Shown: positions 9,239 through 19,530, counted from the first letter of the stretch. The stretch: 64,000 nucleotides of DNA from Cyanobium usitatum str. Tous (GCF_003011885.1 NZ_PXXO01000002.1:181882-245881); one strand, 5' to 3'. A program made the numbers and translations. The notes: generated by a model not told the origin, from the sequence alone.

Positions 9239-10711
9239 TCAACGACGCTTCAGCAGGGAAGCCAGGCCCCGCCGGCTGGGGTCCGCATCTTGACCCTGGG
9301 AGAAACGCTCAACGGCGGCAGCCTCAGGCGTTGGCTCCTTTACCCCGCAGACGTCGCGGTACATGGCGTCGTATTCGAGCGCCGAGCGGGCCCAGCTGAA
9401 GTCCACGCCCATGCCCCGGCGCTGGAGTTCCTGCCAACTGGCCTGATTGCGGTAGGCCTCCCAGGAGCGCACGATCGCCGTGTAGAAGTCGATTGGTTCA
9501 TAGCGGTCGAAGCCATAGCCGTTGCCGCTGCCAGCCAGGGGGTCGTTGGGGGGCACGGTGTCCACCAGACCACCCACCATCCGCACCACCGGAATCGAGC
9601 CGTAGCGCATCGCCAGCATCTGGCTGATACCGCAGGGCTCAAAGCGGCTTGGCATCAAGAAGGCGTCGCTGCCGGCATAGATCAGCCGAGAGAGAGCGTC
9701 GTCGTAGGTGAGGAAAACGGCGAAGCGGCCGGGATGGCGCGCTGCCATCTGCCATAGCCCCGACTCATAGGTGCGATCCCCCGTGCCCAGAACGACAACC
9801 TGGCTGTCTGTGTAGGCCAACACCCGATCAGCAACCTGCAGCAGCAGGTCGACACCTTTTTGATCGACTAGCCGGGTCACCATTCCCATTAGGTAGGAAC
9901 GGGGATTCACAGCCAAGCCAAAGCGCTCCTGCAGGACCTGCTTATTAATGGCACGGGGGGCTAAATCCGCAGCCGAAAACTGGGCTGGCAGGCTGGCATC
10001 AGTGGCTGGATTCCAGTCTTCGGTATCAATGCCGTTGAGAATGCCGCGCAACTTGCCACTGATGAAATTCAGCAAGCCATCTAGATGCTCACCGTATTGG
10101 GGCGTGCGGATCTCCATCGCATAGGTGGGAGACACCGCATTGACCCGATCTGCATACAGCAAGGCCGCCGCCATCGTGTGGTCCCCTTGCATATACCAGG
10201 GACACCAGGTAATCCGATCAAGCTTCCAGCGCCAAGGTCCCTGATACTTGAGATTGTGGATTGTGAAAACGGTGCTGATCTCCGGGTCTTGGTGCATCCA
10301 CACCGGCAACATCCCGGTGTGCCAGTCGTGGCAGTGCAGCACCTGAGGTTTCCAGTGATGCCAGCAGAATTCCGCAGTCGCGCTGGCAAAGAAAGTGAAG
10401 CGCCAATCCTCGTCTTCACCGCCGTAGATGCGCTCCGGATCGAAAACTGGATGGCCAACTAAATAGAGAATTAGGCCGTTGGTGGGATGGCGGGCTTCAA
10501 AGACAGCGAAGTCATTGCCCATCGTGTGGCCACGCCAGATGGGCTCGGGCGAAACCTTCAACTTCGACCACAACTTGCCGTAACCCGGCAGGATGATGCG
10601 TACGTCGTGGCCTAAGGCAGCTAGGGCCGGGGGCAAAGAGCCCACCACATCACCCATGCCCCCGACCTTGATCATCGGCGCGCATTCGGCCGCCGCAAAC
10701 AAGACCCGCAT
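9239..10711 (-). CDS. glgA: Glycogen synthase (ADP-glucose dependent)
   Basis: GlgA elongates alpha-1,4-glucan from ADP-glucose. The N-terminus has the family ADP-glucose site ([16 protein letters not shown]), and the C-terminal GT-B half has [18 protein letters not shown]. The 490-residue length is normal for a GT5 enzyme. It starts at an ATG 40 bp downstream of the L,D-transpeptidase gene's stop. The branching enzyme glgB is about 32 kb away on the other strand, so glycogen genes are dispersed here. Confidence 0.95.
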   Translation of the reverse strand: MRVLFAAAECAPMIKVGGMGDVVGSLPPALAALGHDVRIILPGYGKLWSKLKVSPEPIWRGHTMGNDFAVFEARHPTNGLILYLVGHPVFDPERIYGGEDEDWRFTFFASATAEFCWHHWKPQVLHCHDWHTGMLPVWMHQDPEISTVFTIHNLKYQGPWRWKLDRITWCPWYMQGDHTMAAALLYADRVNAVSPTYAMEIRTPQYGEHLDGLLNFISGKLRGILNGIDTEDWNPATDASLPAQFSAADLAPRAINKQVLQERFGLAVNPRSYLMGMVTRLVDQKGVDLLLQVADRVLAYTDSQVVVLGTGDRTYESGLWQMAARHPGRFAVFLTYDDALSRLIYAGSDAFLMPSRFEPCGISQMLAMRYGSIPVVRMVGGLVDTVPPNDPLAGSGNGYGFDRYEPIDFYTAIVRSWEAYRNQASWQELQRRGMGVDFSWARSALEYDAMYRDVCGVKEPTPEAAAVERFSQGQDADPSRRGLASLLKRR

Positions 10712-10751
10712 CCCAGAGTTACCGGAGGTGGGCGCAACTCTACGGTTGGCG

Positions 10752-11315
10752 CTAGGGCAACACCGTCACGGGCGTGCCCATCTCCACCAAGTCGAACAGT
10801 TCCCGCACATGCTCATCCAGTAGACGCACGCAGCCGTGAGATACGGCCTGCCCCACGCTGTGCCGCTGGGGTGTGCCGTGGAAGCCAGAACTGACGCAAC
10901 CCTTCACCACAAGGTGCTCGCTGCCGTTAAAGCCGGCGCGGCCCTTGCAGTCGCGGTGAAAGCCAATCCAACGGCTGCCGAGGGGGTTGGCAGGTCCAGG
11001 CGGGATGCGTTGGCCGGTGGCTGGGTGCTCCCAAGTGGGGTCTACCGCTAGCTCGATAACCGAAAACTGACCCACCGGGGTCTCCCAGCCCGGCCGGCCG
11101 ACACCCACCGGGAAGCGTTTGCGCTCCTGGTTGCCCTCTATTACAAATAACTGGCGCTGGCGCCGGTCAAGTACGAGCCGACGCTGCTGAGATGGCTCCA
11201 CAGCTGCAACAGCAAGGGGTGGCGCAAATAAGTCGGCTCCCACAAGCAGGAGCGGAAGCATTCGCAGCAGCCCCAACCAACCCACTGCCCTGAGATGAAA
11301 TCTGTTTGTTTTCAA
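10752..11315 (-). CDS. Secreted L,D-transpeptidase (YkuD family)
   Basis: The 187-residue protein begins with a hydrophobic signal sequence (about residues 12-37) and continues into a YkuD domain. The catalytic motif is [18 protein letters not shown], with conserved His, Ser, Gly and Cys. Such enzymes make 3-3 cross-links in peptidoglycan or attach proteins to it, acting in the periplasm. Its start overlaps the menB stop by four bases (ATGA), so it is translationally coupled to the menaquinone-type genes although the functions are unrelated. Confidence 0.88.
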   Translation of the reverse strand: MKTNRFHLRAVGWLGLLRMLPLLLVGADLFAPPLAVAAVEPSQQRRLVLDRRQRQLFVIEGNQERKRFPVGVGRPGWETPVGQFSVIELAVDPTWEHPATGQRIPPGPANPLGSRWIGFHRDCKGRAGFNGSEHLVVKGCVSSGFHGTPQRHSVGQAVSHGCVRLLDEHVRELFDLVEMGTPVTVLP

Positions 11316-12172
11316 GGTAGCCAGGGTGCATCGGAGAAGTCCGGCGGTCGCTTCTCAAGGAAGGCATTGCGCCCCTCCTGGCCCTCCGCTGTTCGATAAA
11401 ACAGATGGGTGGCCTGGCCGGCCAGTTCCTGAATCCCTGCCATGCCGTCGGTTTCAGCGTTGAAAGCAGCCTTGAGGCAGCGGATCGCCGTGGGGCTGTG
11501 CTGCAGCACCTCGCGCGCCCAGCTGATCCCCTCCGTCTCCAACTGATTTAGGGGCACAACCCCATTCACCAAGCCCATGGCCAAAGCCTGGTCGGCCCCG
11601 TATTGACGGCAGAGAAACCAGATCTCCCGTGCCTTGCGCTGGCCCACCAGCCGGGCCAGGTAGCCGGCGCCAAAGCCGCCATCAAAACTGCCCACCCGCG
11701 GTCCCGTCTGGCCAAATACGGCGTTCTCAGCCGCCAGGCTCAGATCGCACAGCAGGTGCAGCACCTGGCCACCACCGATCGCGTAACCGGCCACCAAGGC
11801 AATCACCACCTTCGGCAAGCTGCGGATCAGGCGCTGCAGATCCAGCACATTGAGACGGGGCAAACCCGACTCGTCGAGATAGCCCCCATCGCCACGCACG
11901 CTTTGATCGCCGCCAGCGCAAAAGGCCCAGCCACCATCAGCCGCTGGGCCGGCTCCGGTAAACAACACCACCCCAACCCGAGGGTTGTCGCGAACTCGCG
12001 AAAAGGCGTCGCAAAGCTCCTGCACGGTGCGGGGCCGGAAGGCATTGCGCTTTTGGGGTCGGTTGATCGTGATGCGGGCGATCCCCTCCTCGCACAGGTC
12101 AAAAAGAATGTCCTCGTAGGAGCCGGCGGGCTGCCACTGCACCGCTGACGGGGTCGGGGAGGAAGGGCTCAA
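11312..12172 (-). CDS. menB: 1,4-dihydroxy-2-naphthoyl-CoA synthase
   Basis: MenB closes the second ring of the naphthoquinone, here for phylloquinone, the A1 cofactor of photosystem I. It is a crotonase-fold enzyme. Conserved segments are [32 protein letters not shown] and [16 protein letters not shown], which form the oxyanion hole and active site. The length is 286 residues. It overlaps menD by four bases upstream and the L,D-transpeptidase gene by four bases downstream. Confidence 0.95.
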   Translation of the reverse strand: MSPSSPTPSAVQWQPAGSYEDILFDLCEEGIARITINRPQKRNAFRPRTVQELCDAFSRVRDNPRVGVVLFTGAGPAADGGWAFCAGGDQSVRGDGGYLDESGLPRLNVLDLQRLIRSLPKVVIALVAGYAIGGGQVLHLLCDLSLAAENAVFGQTGPRVGSFDGGFGAGYLARLVGQRKAREIWFLCRQYGADQALAMGLVNGVVPLNQLETEGISWAREVLQHSPTAIRCLKAAFNAETDGMAGIQELAGQATHLFYRTAEGQEGRNAFLEKRPPDFSDAPWLP

Positions 12173-13977
12173 GACTGCATCAGGGCTTGGGCAGCCATTC
12201 TGCGCAAGGTCTGGCGCCTGAGTGCATCGGCGCGGCGATCGCTCACCAGCTCAAGCAGTGCCAGCGGCTGATTCAGCGCCCAGTCCAGCTGGGATGGCAA
12301 GTCAGCGAGCTGCTCCACCCTGCGCCCCGGCACGCCATGGGCTGCAGCCAAAGCCAAGTGATCAAGCTGCTGGGGCATGGCAAACAGCCTCTCGAAATCC
12401 AGGGCCTGCTCAGGCGTGGTGCGAATTGGCAGCTGCTCAAAGATGCCTCCACCGCCGTTGTTGATCAGGATCACGGTGAGTCGCCCCTTTAGTTGGCGCT
12501 GCCAGAGCCAGCCATGGCTGTCATGCAGCAGGGCCAGATCACCCGTGAGCAGCACCGCCTGGCCATGGGCCTCAGCGACCCCGCAGGCGATCGAGAGGGT
12601 GCCATCGATGCCTGATGCCCCTCGAAACCCATAAACCGCTCGCCAGGGGGCAGCGGGGTTGGCGAAGCTTTCCCAATCGCGCACTGGGCTGCTGTTGGCA
12701 AGCACCAGCGGCAAGCCGGCAGGCAGCAGGAGCCCCAGTTGGCGCGCCAAACAAAGCTCGTTAACACCGATTTCAGCTCCATCACCGCTGGCCAGCTGCT
12801 GATCAAGCCAGAGTTGTAATTGCAGCTCCCGCTGGCGCCAGCGAGACCCAAACCGCAGGGCCTCGGCGCTGGGGCCGCCGGCCCAAAAAGATGGAGGCAA
12901 GCTGGCGCTCCAGCCGGCCAAACCGGCTGCGCTCTGCTGGCATCCGCTGCCGTGCCATCCGCTGCCGAGCGGATCAAGACATCTCGGCTCGCCCTCACTG
13001 ACAAGCCACTGGTGAGCGTTCTGGTCGGCCAGCCAGCGCTGCAGGCGGCGGCTGGCGGGCACGGGGCCAAGGCGCAGCACCTGGGCTGAACGCAGCTTGG
13101 GTTCAGGAGCCTCGAGCAGTAGGTCGTAGCTGCTGATCAAATCGAGGTCAGCCAAGCCCCGCAGCCCGCTGAGTCCATCTGCCAGCACGGGCCAGCCCGT
13201 GCGCCGCTGCCAGCGCAACAAAGCTTCCACATAACCCGGCCAGTGCTGGGGCAAGCCGCGCCAGGGACCAGCCACAACCACCCCTGGCTGGCCTGGATCG
13301 GGAGCGGGGCTGAAGGGCGTTGCCCGTATCCCTGATCCAGCAGCCCCCAGGGCGAGCTCGGCCAATGACGGTGGAGTTGGTTCAAGGGAACCGTCGGCAA
13401 TTGCCTCAAGCAGCGCCGGCCCGTCCGCGTGTAGAGGTTCGCCAAAGGGAAGGTTGAGGTGCACTGGCCCGGGGGCCAGGCCAGGGGGCAGGGTTGCAGA
13501 CCATGCCTGGCGAGCCAGGGCGGCGATGGCAGCGTCCGTCATGGCAGCCAGTCCAGTGCCATCGCCCTGGCCAAACCAGCGCACACTTGCGGCCAGAAAG
13601 CTTTCCTGGTTCACGGTCTGGTTTGCCCCACAGCCCTTGAGCCGGTTGGGGCGATCAGCACTGATCAGCAATAGGGGGATGGCGCCATAGTCCGCTTCCA
13701 CCGCGGCGGGCAGGAGGTTTGCCACAGCGGTTCCCGAGGTGGTGACAACCGCAACTGCTTTTCCAGTCGCCCTGGCCAATCCCAGGGCAAAAAAAGCGGC
13801 AGAGCGCTCATCAATGGCGGTGTACAGCTCCAGCCCGCGCGGCTCGAGCACGCCCAGGGCCAGGGCCAGGGCACCGGAGCGACTGCCCGGACACAACACA
13901 GCCTGGCTGAGCCCCTGGCCCATCAGGGCCTTCAGCAGCAGCAGCGCCGCCTCGAGATTGCGACGGGCCAACTCCAC
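12169..13977 (-). CDS. menD: 2-succinyl-5-enolpyruvyl-6-hydroxy-3-cyclohexene-1-carboxylate synthase
   Basis: MenD is the thiamine-diphosphate enzyme that joins isochorismate and 2-oxoglutarate in phylloquinone synthesis. Visible are [16 protein letters not shown] and the [14 protein letters not shown] segment with the catalytic glutamate, plus the C-terminal cofactor region [13 protein letters not shown]. The frame is open to ATG 14163, but that would cover the start of divergent lepB. GTG 13977 begins just before [17 protein letters not shown], where homologues start, giving about 602 residues and a 44-bp divergent gap. I prefer GTG. Confidence 0.92.
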   Translation of the reverse strand: MELARRNLEAALLLLKALMGQGLSQAVLCPGSRSGALALALGVLEPRGLELYTAIDERSAAFFALGLARATGKAVAVVTTSGTAVANLLPAAVEADYGAIPLLLISADRPNRLKGCGANQTVNQESFLAASVRWFGQGDGTGLAAMTDAAIAALARQAWSATLPPGLAPGPVHLNLPFGEPLHADGPALLEAIADGSLEPTPPSLAELALGAAGSGIRATPFSPAPDPGQPGVVVAGPWRGLPQHWPGYVEALLRWQRRTGWPVLADGLSGLRGLADLDLISSYDLLLEAPEPKLRSAQVLRLGPVPASRRLQRWLADQNAHQWLVSEGEPRCLDPLGSGWHGSGCQQSAAGLAGWSASLPPSFWAGGPSAEALRFGSRWRQRELQLQLWLDQQLASGDGAEIGVNELCLARQLGLLLPAGLPLVLANSSPVRDWESFANPAAPWRAVYGFRGASGIDGTLSIACGVAEAHGQAVLLTGDLALLHDSHGWLWQRQLKGRLTVILINNGGGGIFEQLPIRTTPEQALDFERLFAMPQQLDHLALAAAHGVPGRRVEQLADLPSQLDWALNQPLALLELVSDRRADALRRQTLRRMAAQALMQS

Positions 13978-14021
13978 GCCAGGGCGGTTCAGGATGGATT
14001 GAACCAGTCTCCCCTGCTCCC

Positions 14022-14630
14022 TTGTCGTCCTCGCCCCGCAGCAGCAGTCCCAGCCTGGTCGAAACCCTGCGCCGCCAGGTTGTGCCAGTGCTGGTATGGG
14101 TGTTGCTGGCCCTGGTGCTGCGCTGGGCGGTGCTGGAACCCCGCTGGATTCCCTCGGGATCAATGCTCCCGGCCCTGCAACTGCAGGATCGGGTGCTGGT
14201 GGAGAAGCTGCGCGCGCGGCTGCATCGCCCCATACCGATCGGCACCGTGGTGGTCTTCCATCCCCCCACAGCCCTGATAGCCGCTGGCTACGACCCCAAG
14301 GCAGCCCTGATCAAGCGGGTGGTGGGCCAAGCGGGTGATGAAGTGGAGGTGCGCGATGGCGTGCTTTGGCGCAACGGCAGCAAGGCGGCGATCGATTGGT
14401 CAGCCGAACCGATGGACTACCAGCTGGAACCCCTCACGGTGCCCCCAGACCATCTGCTGGTTTTGGGAGACAACCGCAATGCCAGCTTGGATTCCCACCT
14501 CTGGGGGCCCCTGCCTCAAGAGGCCTTGATCGGCACGGCGGTGCTTCGCTACTGGCCCCTTAATCGGTTTGGCTGGTTACGGATCTCCGCCATGGGCCAC
14601 CCCCCTTGTACGACGAATGACCTGGGGTAA
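14022..14630 (+). CDS. lepB: Signal peptidase I
   Basis: LepB cleaves signal peptides at the outer face of the plasma or thylakoid membrane. The 202-residue protein has one N-terminal membrane segment (about residues 20-38). The catalytic serine lies in IPSGSMLPAL (Ser47) and the catalytic lysine in ALIKRVVGQAGDEVEV (Lys98). The box-E motif GDNRNASLDSHLWG follows. It is divergent from menD and precedes a DUF760 gene by about 30 bp. An earlier in-frame start at 14001 is not needed. Confidence 0.93.
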   Translation: MSSSPRSSSPSLVETLRRQVVPVLVWVLLALVLRWAVLEPRWIPSGSMLPALQLQDRVLVEKLRARLHRPIPIGTVVVFHPPTALIAAGYDPKAALIKRVVGQAGDEVEVRDGVLWRNGSKAAIDWSAEPMDYQLEPLTVPPDHLLVLGDNRNASLDSHLWGPLPQEALIGTAVLRYWPLNRFGWLRISAMGHPPCTTNDLG

Positions 14631-14660
14631 GGTGCAATATGGATGCAGCGCACGCCGGCG

Positions 14661-15020
14661 ATGTTCAACCCGGAGTTCCTGACCACCGATAACGAAGCAA
14701 TCAGCGGTAACTCGTTGATTCAGTACTTGCAGGAGCAGTCTCCTGATGTGCTGCAAAGGGTTGCTCGCTCAGCCAGTGGCGACATCCAGGACATCATTCG
14801 CCACAACGTCCAAGGGCTGTTGGGGATGCTCCCCGGTGAGCAGTTCGAGGTCAAGATTCAGACCAACCGAGAAAACCTGGCTGGCCTGCTCGCTTCGGCG
14901 ATGATGACCGGTTACTTCCTGCGCCAGATGGAACAGCGCATGGAACTGGATACGAGCCTGCTGGGCTGCGGAGATCTGGACGGCGACCTCGATGCCGACC
15001 CAGGCGAGCTCAGGCTCTGA
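14661..15020 (+). CDS. DUF760 family protein
   Basis: The 119-residue soluble protein matches the cyanobacterial and chloroplast DUF760 family. It has an N-terminal helix LIQYLQEQSPDVLQRVA, a central NVQGLLGMLPGEQFEV and MMTGYFLRQMEQRMEL towards the end. The biochemical function is unknown. I set the start at ATG 14661 (MFNPEF), where homologues begin; ATG 14643 adds six residues. It faces the DUF4336 gene, with only 37 bp between the stops. Confidence 0.82.
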   Translation: MFNPEFLTTDNEAISGNSLIQYLQEQSPDVLQRVARSASGDIQDIIRHNVQGLLGMLPGEQFEVKIQTNRENLAGLLASAMMTGYFLRQMEQRMELDTSLLGCGDLDGDLDADPGELRL

Positions 15021-15039
15021 GTTAGTTAAAACTCAGTAT

Positions 15040-15068
15040 TCCCTAATCCAGAATCCCCTAATCCAGAA
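15040..15068. repeat. Short tandem duplication at the DUF4336 stop
   Basis: The segment CCCTAATCCAGAA occurs twice, 16 bases apart, between the two convergent genes. It duplicates the last codons and stop of the minus-strand DUF4336 gene, so a second in-frame-like Leu-Asp-stop follows the first. Confidence 0.6.
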
Positions 15069-16296
15069 ACCCTGGTCCAGGCTCCGCGGGCTGCTCTGGC
15101 ACCACTCCAAAGCGCAGGAGGGTTTTGTCAATGCCGCTCAGGTAGGCCCAGCTGCCCCTATCAGGTGCCCAATCTCGCCCTTCCAGGCAGTCTGCAAGCT
15201 CCCCTAGTTGCTGAGGGCTGCAGGCCACCGGAGCATCGTAATGGGCTGGCACCAGCCAGCGGATCTCGGATTGGCCAGCCAAAGTGCGGATCCAAGTCAC
15301 CAGGGCGGCCCGGCAGCGGGGAAAGACCAGCCGCTCCAACACAGGCGCCACCAGCAGTGCGGCCTCAGGGCCGGGCACCAAACTCCGAAATTCAGCCTGC
15401 CAGCCCTCCTGCCAGCGGAAGGGATAGAGGCCGAAATAGGCCCGCGGAGAGCGCACCCCCGCGGCCAGCAAGCCGGCAAGCAACTCCCTGATGCCAGGCA
15501 CCTGCAAATGATCTGGGCGGAGATAGGAGGCAAACAACACCAGTCGCTGCCAGCCCCGTCTGCGGCAATCAGGAGTGTCGAGCAGGGGCGCATCACCGCG
15601 ATCCCTGGCATGGAAAAGCAGCGGCGTTGGATCGGCATCAAATAGCTCTGGGGGCTGCTCACTGATGGCCACTAGGGCATCGGTGAGCAGCAGGCAACCG
15701 CTAGCGCGGTGCAGGCAGGCCGCCTCCATGAAGGTGCCCAGGCCTAGGTCTAGGGGCCCGAGCGGTAGCCAGTGCAGCTCATCGGCATGGGGAAGCCCCT
15801 GCTCAAACAGCACCCGGGTGCGCTGGGCCGGGAAGCCCAGCCAAGCCAGCGGCAGCGGCAAGGGGAAGCTCCACTGCCGTGGTGTCACCCACACCTGAGC
15901 AGCGGGGAACGCCCTTGCCATCGCCGGCACCGGCAGCTTGTGCTCGAGGCCAGAGCTGGTGGGTAGCACGATCGTGCAAACGGGCCCGTAGCGGTGCTCC
16001 AGCTCGGCAAGAGCTGCCCGCACCTCTCCAGTGGGGGGCACGGGGGCATAGAGCAACAGACCACCCCGCACACGCACCACCGTCATCCGGATCGGCACTG
16101 CCACGTAAAACACCCCCTGGAGCTGCTCGAAACTCCAGACCTGGCCGGGGATCAATTCACGCACCAAGGTGCGGCGACGTCCGTAGGGGTAGAGCGGCAA
16201 CAGCGGCCACCAGGGCCAGCTCTGATCTGCGCCCGGCGCAGCTGGATCTCGGCTGGGGAGCTGGTTCACCTCAGGCCAGCAGCACCAAGCTGACAC
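15058..16296 (-). CDS. DUF4336 domain-containing protein
   Basis: The 412-residue protein matches DUF4336, a family distantly related to metallo-beta-lactamase folds. Indicators are the early GQVWSFEQLQGVFYVAVPIRM and the following VVRVRGGLLLYAPVPPT. The family's substrate is unknown. Homologues are widespread in cyanobacteria and algae. The N-terminal 25 residues overlap the 3' end of the ZIP transporter gene, and the true start may be slightly later. Co-transcription with the transporter is likely. Confidence 0.75.
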   Translation of the reverse strand: MSAWCCWPEVNQLPSRDPAAPGADQSWPWWPLLPLYPYGRRRTLVRELIPGQVWSFEQLQGVFYVAVPIRMTVVRVRGGLLLYAPVPPTGEVRAALAELEHRYGPVCTIVLPTSSGLEHKLPVPAMARAFPAAQVWVTPRQWSFPLPLPLAWLGFPAQRTRVLFEQGLPHADELHWLPLGPLDLGLGTFMEAACLHRASGCLLLTDALVAISEQPPELFDADPTPLLFHARDRGDAPLLDTPDCRRRGWQRLVLFASYLRPDHLQVPGIRELLAGLLAAGVRSPRAYFGLYPFRWQEGWQAEFRSLVPGPEAALLVAPVLERLVFPRCRAALVTWIRTLAGQSEIRWLVPAHYDAPVACSPQQLGELADCLEGRDWAPDRGSWAYLSGIDKTLLRFGVVPEQPAEPGPGFLD

Positions 16297-17071
16297 TCAT
16301 CACCACCATTCCTGCCGTGAGGCCAGCAACCATCACGTGGTGATGGGCCCCGGTGCGCTGGGCGGCAGGCAGCAATTCGTCGAAGCAGATGTAAACCATC
16401 AATCCAGCAACGCTGGCAAAAACCAATCCCATCACCGTGTCGCTGAGGAATGTTCTTAAAAAGACGTAGCCCACCACTGCACCGATGGGCTCGGCAAGCC
16501 CTGAGGCGAAAGACACCCAAAAAGCAGTGCGGCGGCTCCCAGTGGCGTAATACACCGGAGCTGAAATCGCCAGGCCCTCGGGAATGTTGTGGATGGCGAT
16601 GGCAATGGCGATGCTGATGCCAAGCCTGGGACTTGAGAGGGCGCCAACAAAGGTGGCCAAACCCTCCGGAAAATTGTGGATGGCAATCGCCAGGGCTGAG
16701 AACAGTCCTGTGCGCAGCAAGGTCTGCGACTGGGCCCTGGGCAAGTTGGCCTCAGGGAGGGTCAGATCATGGCTGGGTAGGGCGTTGTCGATCAAGGCAA
16801 TCACCACCATGCCAGCAAAAAACGCCAGCACGGTGACCGCATAGCCCGTAGTGGCTCCAAGCCCAAGGGCCAGCGCCTGCCTGGCCTTAGGAAATATCTC
16901 CACAAAGGAGACAAAAATCATCACGCCAGCCGAAAAGCTCAACGACAAACTGAGCAACTTGGGGCTGAATCGCCTCGACACCAGGCCAAGCAAACTGCCG
17001 AGCCCGGTGCAAAGGCCGGCTGCCAGGGTGAGAAGAAAGGCAAACAGCACCCGCTGATCGAGGGCAATCAA
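16271..17071 (-). CDS. zupT: ZIP family metal transporter (ZupT-like)
   Basis: ZupT-type permeases import divalent metals such as zinc, iron and manganese across the plasma membrane. About eight hydrophobic segments are present. The two metal-site helices contain the ZIP signatures AIHNFPEGLATF and AIHNIPEGLAIS. I placed the start at TTG 17071, which forms a TTGA overlap with the upstream gene's stop and begins at LIALDQRVLFAFLLT. ATG 17137 would add 22 polar residues read from the neighbour's 3' end. The 266 residues are normal. Confidence 0.88.
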   Translation of the reverse strand: MIALDQRVLFAFLLTLAAGLCTGLGSLLGLVSRRFSPKLLSLSLSFSAGVMIFVSFVEIFPKARQALALGLGATTGYAVTVLAFFAGMVVIALIDNALPSHDLTLPEANLPRAQSQTLLRTGLFSALAIAIHNFPEGLATFVGALSSPRLGISIAIAIAIHNIPEGLAISAPVYYATGSRRTAFWVSFASGLAEPIGAVVGYVFLRTFLSDTVMGLVFASVAGLMVYICFDELLPAAQRTGAHHHVMVAGLTAGMVVMSVSLVLLA

Positions 17072-18495
17072 GGGGTTGGCTCCGCTGCCATCAGATCTGA
17101 GCCGTCCATGCCGGCAGGGGGCAGGTTGCGAAGCCATTGCCGGCCCTGCTCGAGAAAGGCAGGCCAGTCGAGTTTTTCAGCCGCCGCTGCCTTGGCCACC
17201 AACAGGGGTGCCTGGCGTTTGATCTCGGCGAGATCCGGCTCGCTCACCCCCGCCGAGAGGGCCAACATGTCAGCCATGGACCTGGCCACAACCCGGGTGA
17301 GATAGGCGGCGCTGAGCGCCTGCAACGCCCCCCCCACCAGCCAGGTGGCGCCATGCAATTTGACCAGGCCAGTAAGAAGCTGGCTGCTCCACTCCACCAC
17401 CCCCTGGGCGAGGGCTGCCTTGGCGAGCTCGCTAGCGGCGGCCTGCAGTTGCTCGAAGGTCCAGGGGCAATCCCAGAGGCGAGCCATCTCGCGCAGCATC
17501 AAGCCATTAGCCACCGCCAGCACCAGCAGGTCGAGGCTGGGCAGGGGCGCCGCCACCACCCCGGCCGCCACCAGCCATTGGGTGCGCCGCTGAAGTGGCA
17601 GAAAGTGCTGCCGCCGCAGCTGCTCAAGCTCGCGCTGCCAAAGGCCATGCAATTGTTCAAGACGACGCAGCTGGCGGCCGCTGCGCAGCTCCGCTCCGGC
17701 ACTGGCGAGCTGGCGGGCTAGGGGCGAAATGCTGGCTGTAAGCGTCGTGGGCAGGCCATTCCAAAAGAGCAGACGCTGGGAGAGATCCTGTCCAAGCTGG
17801 GAGCGCAATTCAGCGGCAAGAGCTTCGAGAGTCTGGTCAGCTCTGTTGAATTCCACCAGCAGCCAGGCGGGCTGAGCGGCGGGTAGGGCCTCGAGCCAGC
17901 GCAGATCGGCAGCTGAGAGAGGCGTGCGCAGATGGTGGATCAGCAGGTCGCAGGCAGCAAATGCTTCAGGCCAAGACCAATCGGTACTCCAGGCCGGCAG
18001 GGGATGGGCCCAGTGCAGCTGAAGTTTCTCAGCGCCACGCAGGGCCTCGATCAGATCTGGTTGCAGAGCCAGAGCCGGAGGACAGGTACCCACTAGGGCC
18101 AACTGCAAGCCCTGCCGATCCAGCTCCTGGCGCAGGGTTGCCAGTTGGTTCTTGCGCATCCGGCTGGCTAGCTCAGTCTTGGCTGGGGTTGACTCCCCTG
18201 CCAAACGTAAAAACTGGCCCTCAAGCTGCTCCAGGCGCCCCAGCCAGCCGGGCACATCCGTAGGGGCTGGCCCCCGGGGTTGGCGGCGGCGCAGCAGCGA
18301 AGCACCCAGGCCCAGGCCCGCCAAGGTGAGGCCAGAGGCGATGGGCAGGTGGCTCAACCGCAGCAGCCCATCGAGGGCAAACCAGCCCATGACCCCGGTG
18401 CCGATAGCCGGCAGCCAAGGTTTGAGGGTCGTGGGCATGGCCTGGCGGACCATGGCTAACCCGGCGAGCTGGGGGAGGGTCACCGGCGGCGTCAA
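17068..18495 (-). CDS. DUF697 (YcjF-like) membrane protein with degenerate GTPase-like region
   Basis: The 475-residue protein has N-terminal hydrophobic segments (residues 28-68), a middle Rossmann-like region and a C-terminal helical DUF697 part with further membrane segments (about 320-345 and 385-405). Where a GTPase P-loop would lie, the sequence is LALVGTCPPALAL, without the GK(S/T) needed for phosphate binding. A guanine-specificity-like NRAD (in LLVEFNRADQ) remains at the expected later position. Relatives fuse an Era-like GTPase to DUF697. Here the nucleotide site looks lost or altered. It is translationally coupled to zupT. Confidence 0.7.
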   Translation of the reverse strand: MTPPVTLPQLAGLAMVRQAMPTTLKPWLPAIGTGVMGWFALDGLLRLSHLPIASGLTLAGLGLGASLLRRRQPRGPAPTDVPGWLGRLEQLEGQFLRLAGESTPAKTELASRMRKNQLATLRQELDRQGLQLALVGTCPPALALQPDLIEALRGAEKLQLHWAHPLPAWSTDWSWPEAFAACDLLIHHLRTPLSAADLRWLEALPAAQPAWLLVEFNRADQTLEALAAELRSQLGQDLSQRLLFWNGLPTTLTASISPLARQLASAGAELRSGRQLRRLEQLHGLWQRELEQLRRQHFLPLQRRTQWLVAAGVVAAPLPSLDLLVLAVANGLMLREMARLWDCPWTFEQLQAAASELAKAALAQGVVEWSSQLLTGLVKLHGATWLVGGALQALSAAYLTRVVARSMADMLALSAGVSEPDLAEIKRQAPLLVAKAAAAEKLDWPAFLEQGRQWLRNLPPAGMDGSDLMAAEPTP

Positions 18496-18618
18496 CGGCG
18501 CTGGACAAGCTGATGCATCTTTAGCTCAGCCTGAGACGCTGCGCAGGCGGCAAATGCCAATAGCTTGGGCGCGAGTCGGGGGTCTGCCTTGCCAGCTCCA
18601 GGAGTATTGGACAACCCA

Positions 18619-19530
18619 ATGGAGATTCGCCAGGACACTCGCGAACAAGTGAAGCGAGTGTTGCTGGTAGCCCTGGCCGTAAACATCAGCATGACGCTGT
18701 TGAAATTGCTCCTGGGGCTATTAAGTGGCTCACTAGCCGTGCTGGCGGATGCCATGCACAGTGCCACTGACGGATTTTCAAGTCTGTTGGGACTGGTGAC
18801 CAACGGACTTTCGGATCCCGAACCAGACCGGGACCATCCCTACGGGCACCACAAGTACGAAGCGGTGGGTGCGCTGGCTATTGCAGCCTTCATTCTTTTC
18901 ACTGCCTTCGAGATCCTGCAGGCCGCCTTTGAAAGGCTGCGCACCGGACTCCAGCCCTTGCGAATGGACAGCCGGGAGCTACTGGTGCTGCTGCTCGTCC
19001 TCGGCATCAACATTCTGTTGGCTAGCTACGAGCGGGCCGAGGGGCGAAGGCTTGGTAGTCCGCTGCTCAAGGCCGATGCGGCCCACACCAGCAGCGACAT
19101 CTGGACAACGGCGGTGGTGCTGGTGGGCCTGGCAGGAGCGCTGTGGCTCAACCTCAGTTGGCTCGATGTCGCCCTAGCAATTCCGCTGTGCTTGCTTCTG
19201 GTGCGGGTGTGCTGGTCGGTGCTGCGAACCAACCTGCCCCAGTTGGTTGATCAGATCGCCATTGCTCCGGAGGCCATTCACCAGGTCGCGATGGAAGTTG
19301 CGGGGGTGCTCAACTGCCACGACATCGCCAGCCGCGGGGTGCTCGGCCAGCAGGTGTTCATCGACATGCACATGGTTGTGGACACCAATGACCTGCCAAC
19401 GGCGCACCGGATCACCGAATTGGTGGAGGAGCACCTAGAGGCCCGGTTTGGTCGGGTGCGCTGCACGATCCACCTCGAACCCCGGGAATACGCCAGCGCC
19501 GCTATCACCTTTAAGGGCACCCATGGCTGA
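18619..19530 (+). CDS. Cation diffusion facilitator (CDF) metal exporter
   Basis: CDF proteins export zinc, iron, manganese or cobalt using the proton gradient. The first metal site is in LADAMHSATDGFSSLLGLV on transmembrane segment 2, and the second half-site (KADAAHTSSDIWTTAVVL) on segment 5. The loop DRDHPYGHHKYEAVGALA is also typical. A cytoplasmic C-terminal domain with HDIASRGV and FIDMHMVVD follows. The start at ATG 18619 removes 18 unlikely residues. It is divergent from the DUF697-zupT operon, so importer and exporter genes sit back to back. Confidence 0.92.
   Translation: MEIRQDTREQVKRVLLVALAVNISMTLLKLLLGLLSGSLAVLADAMHSATDGFSSLLGLVTNGLSDPEPDRDHPYGHHKYEAVGALAIAAFILFTAFEILQAAFERLRTGLQPLRMDSRELLVLLLVLGINILLASYERAEGRRLGSPLLKADAAHTSSDIWTTAVVLVGLAGALWLNLSWLDVALAIPLCLLLVRVCWSVLRTNLPQLVDQIAIAPEAIHQVAMEVAGVLNCHDIASRGVLGQQVFIDMHMVVDTNDLPTAHRITELVEEHLEARFGRVRCTIHLEPREYASAAITFKGTHG

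Noticed and set aside
13978..14163. Extended N-terminus of menD
   Set aside because: It would overlap the start of divergent lepB and begins with proline-rich sequence unlike the family.
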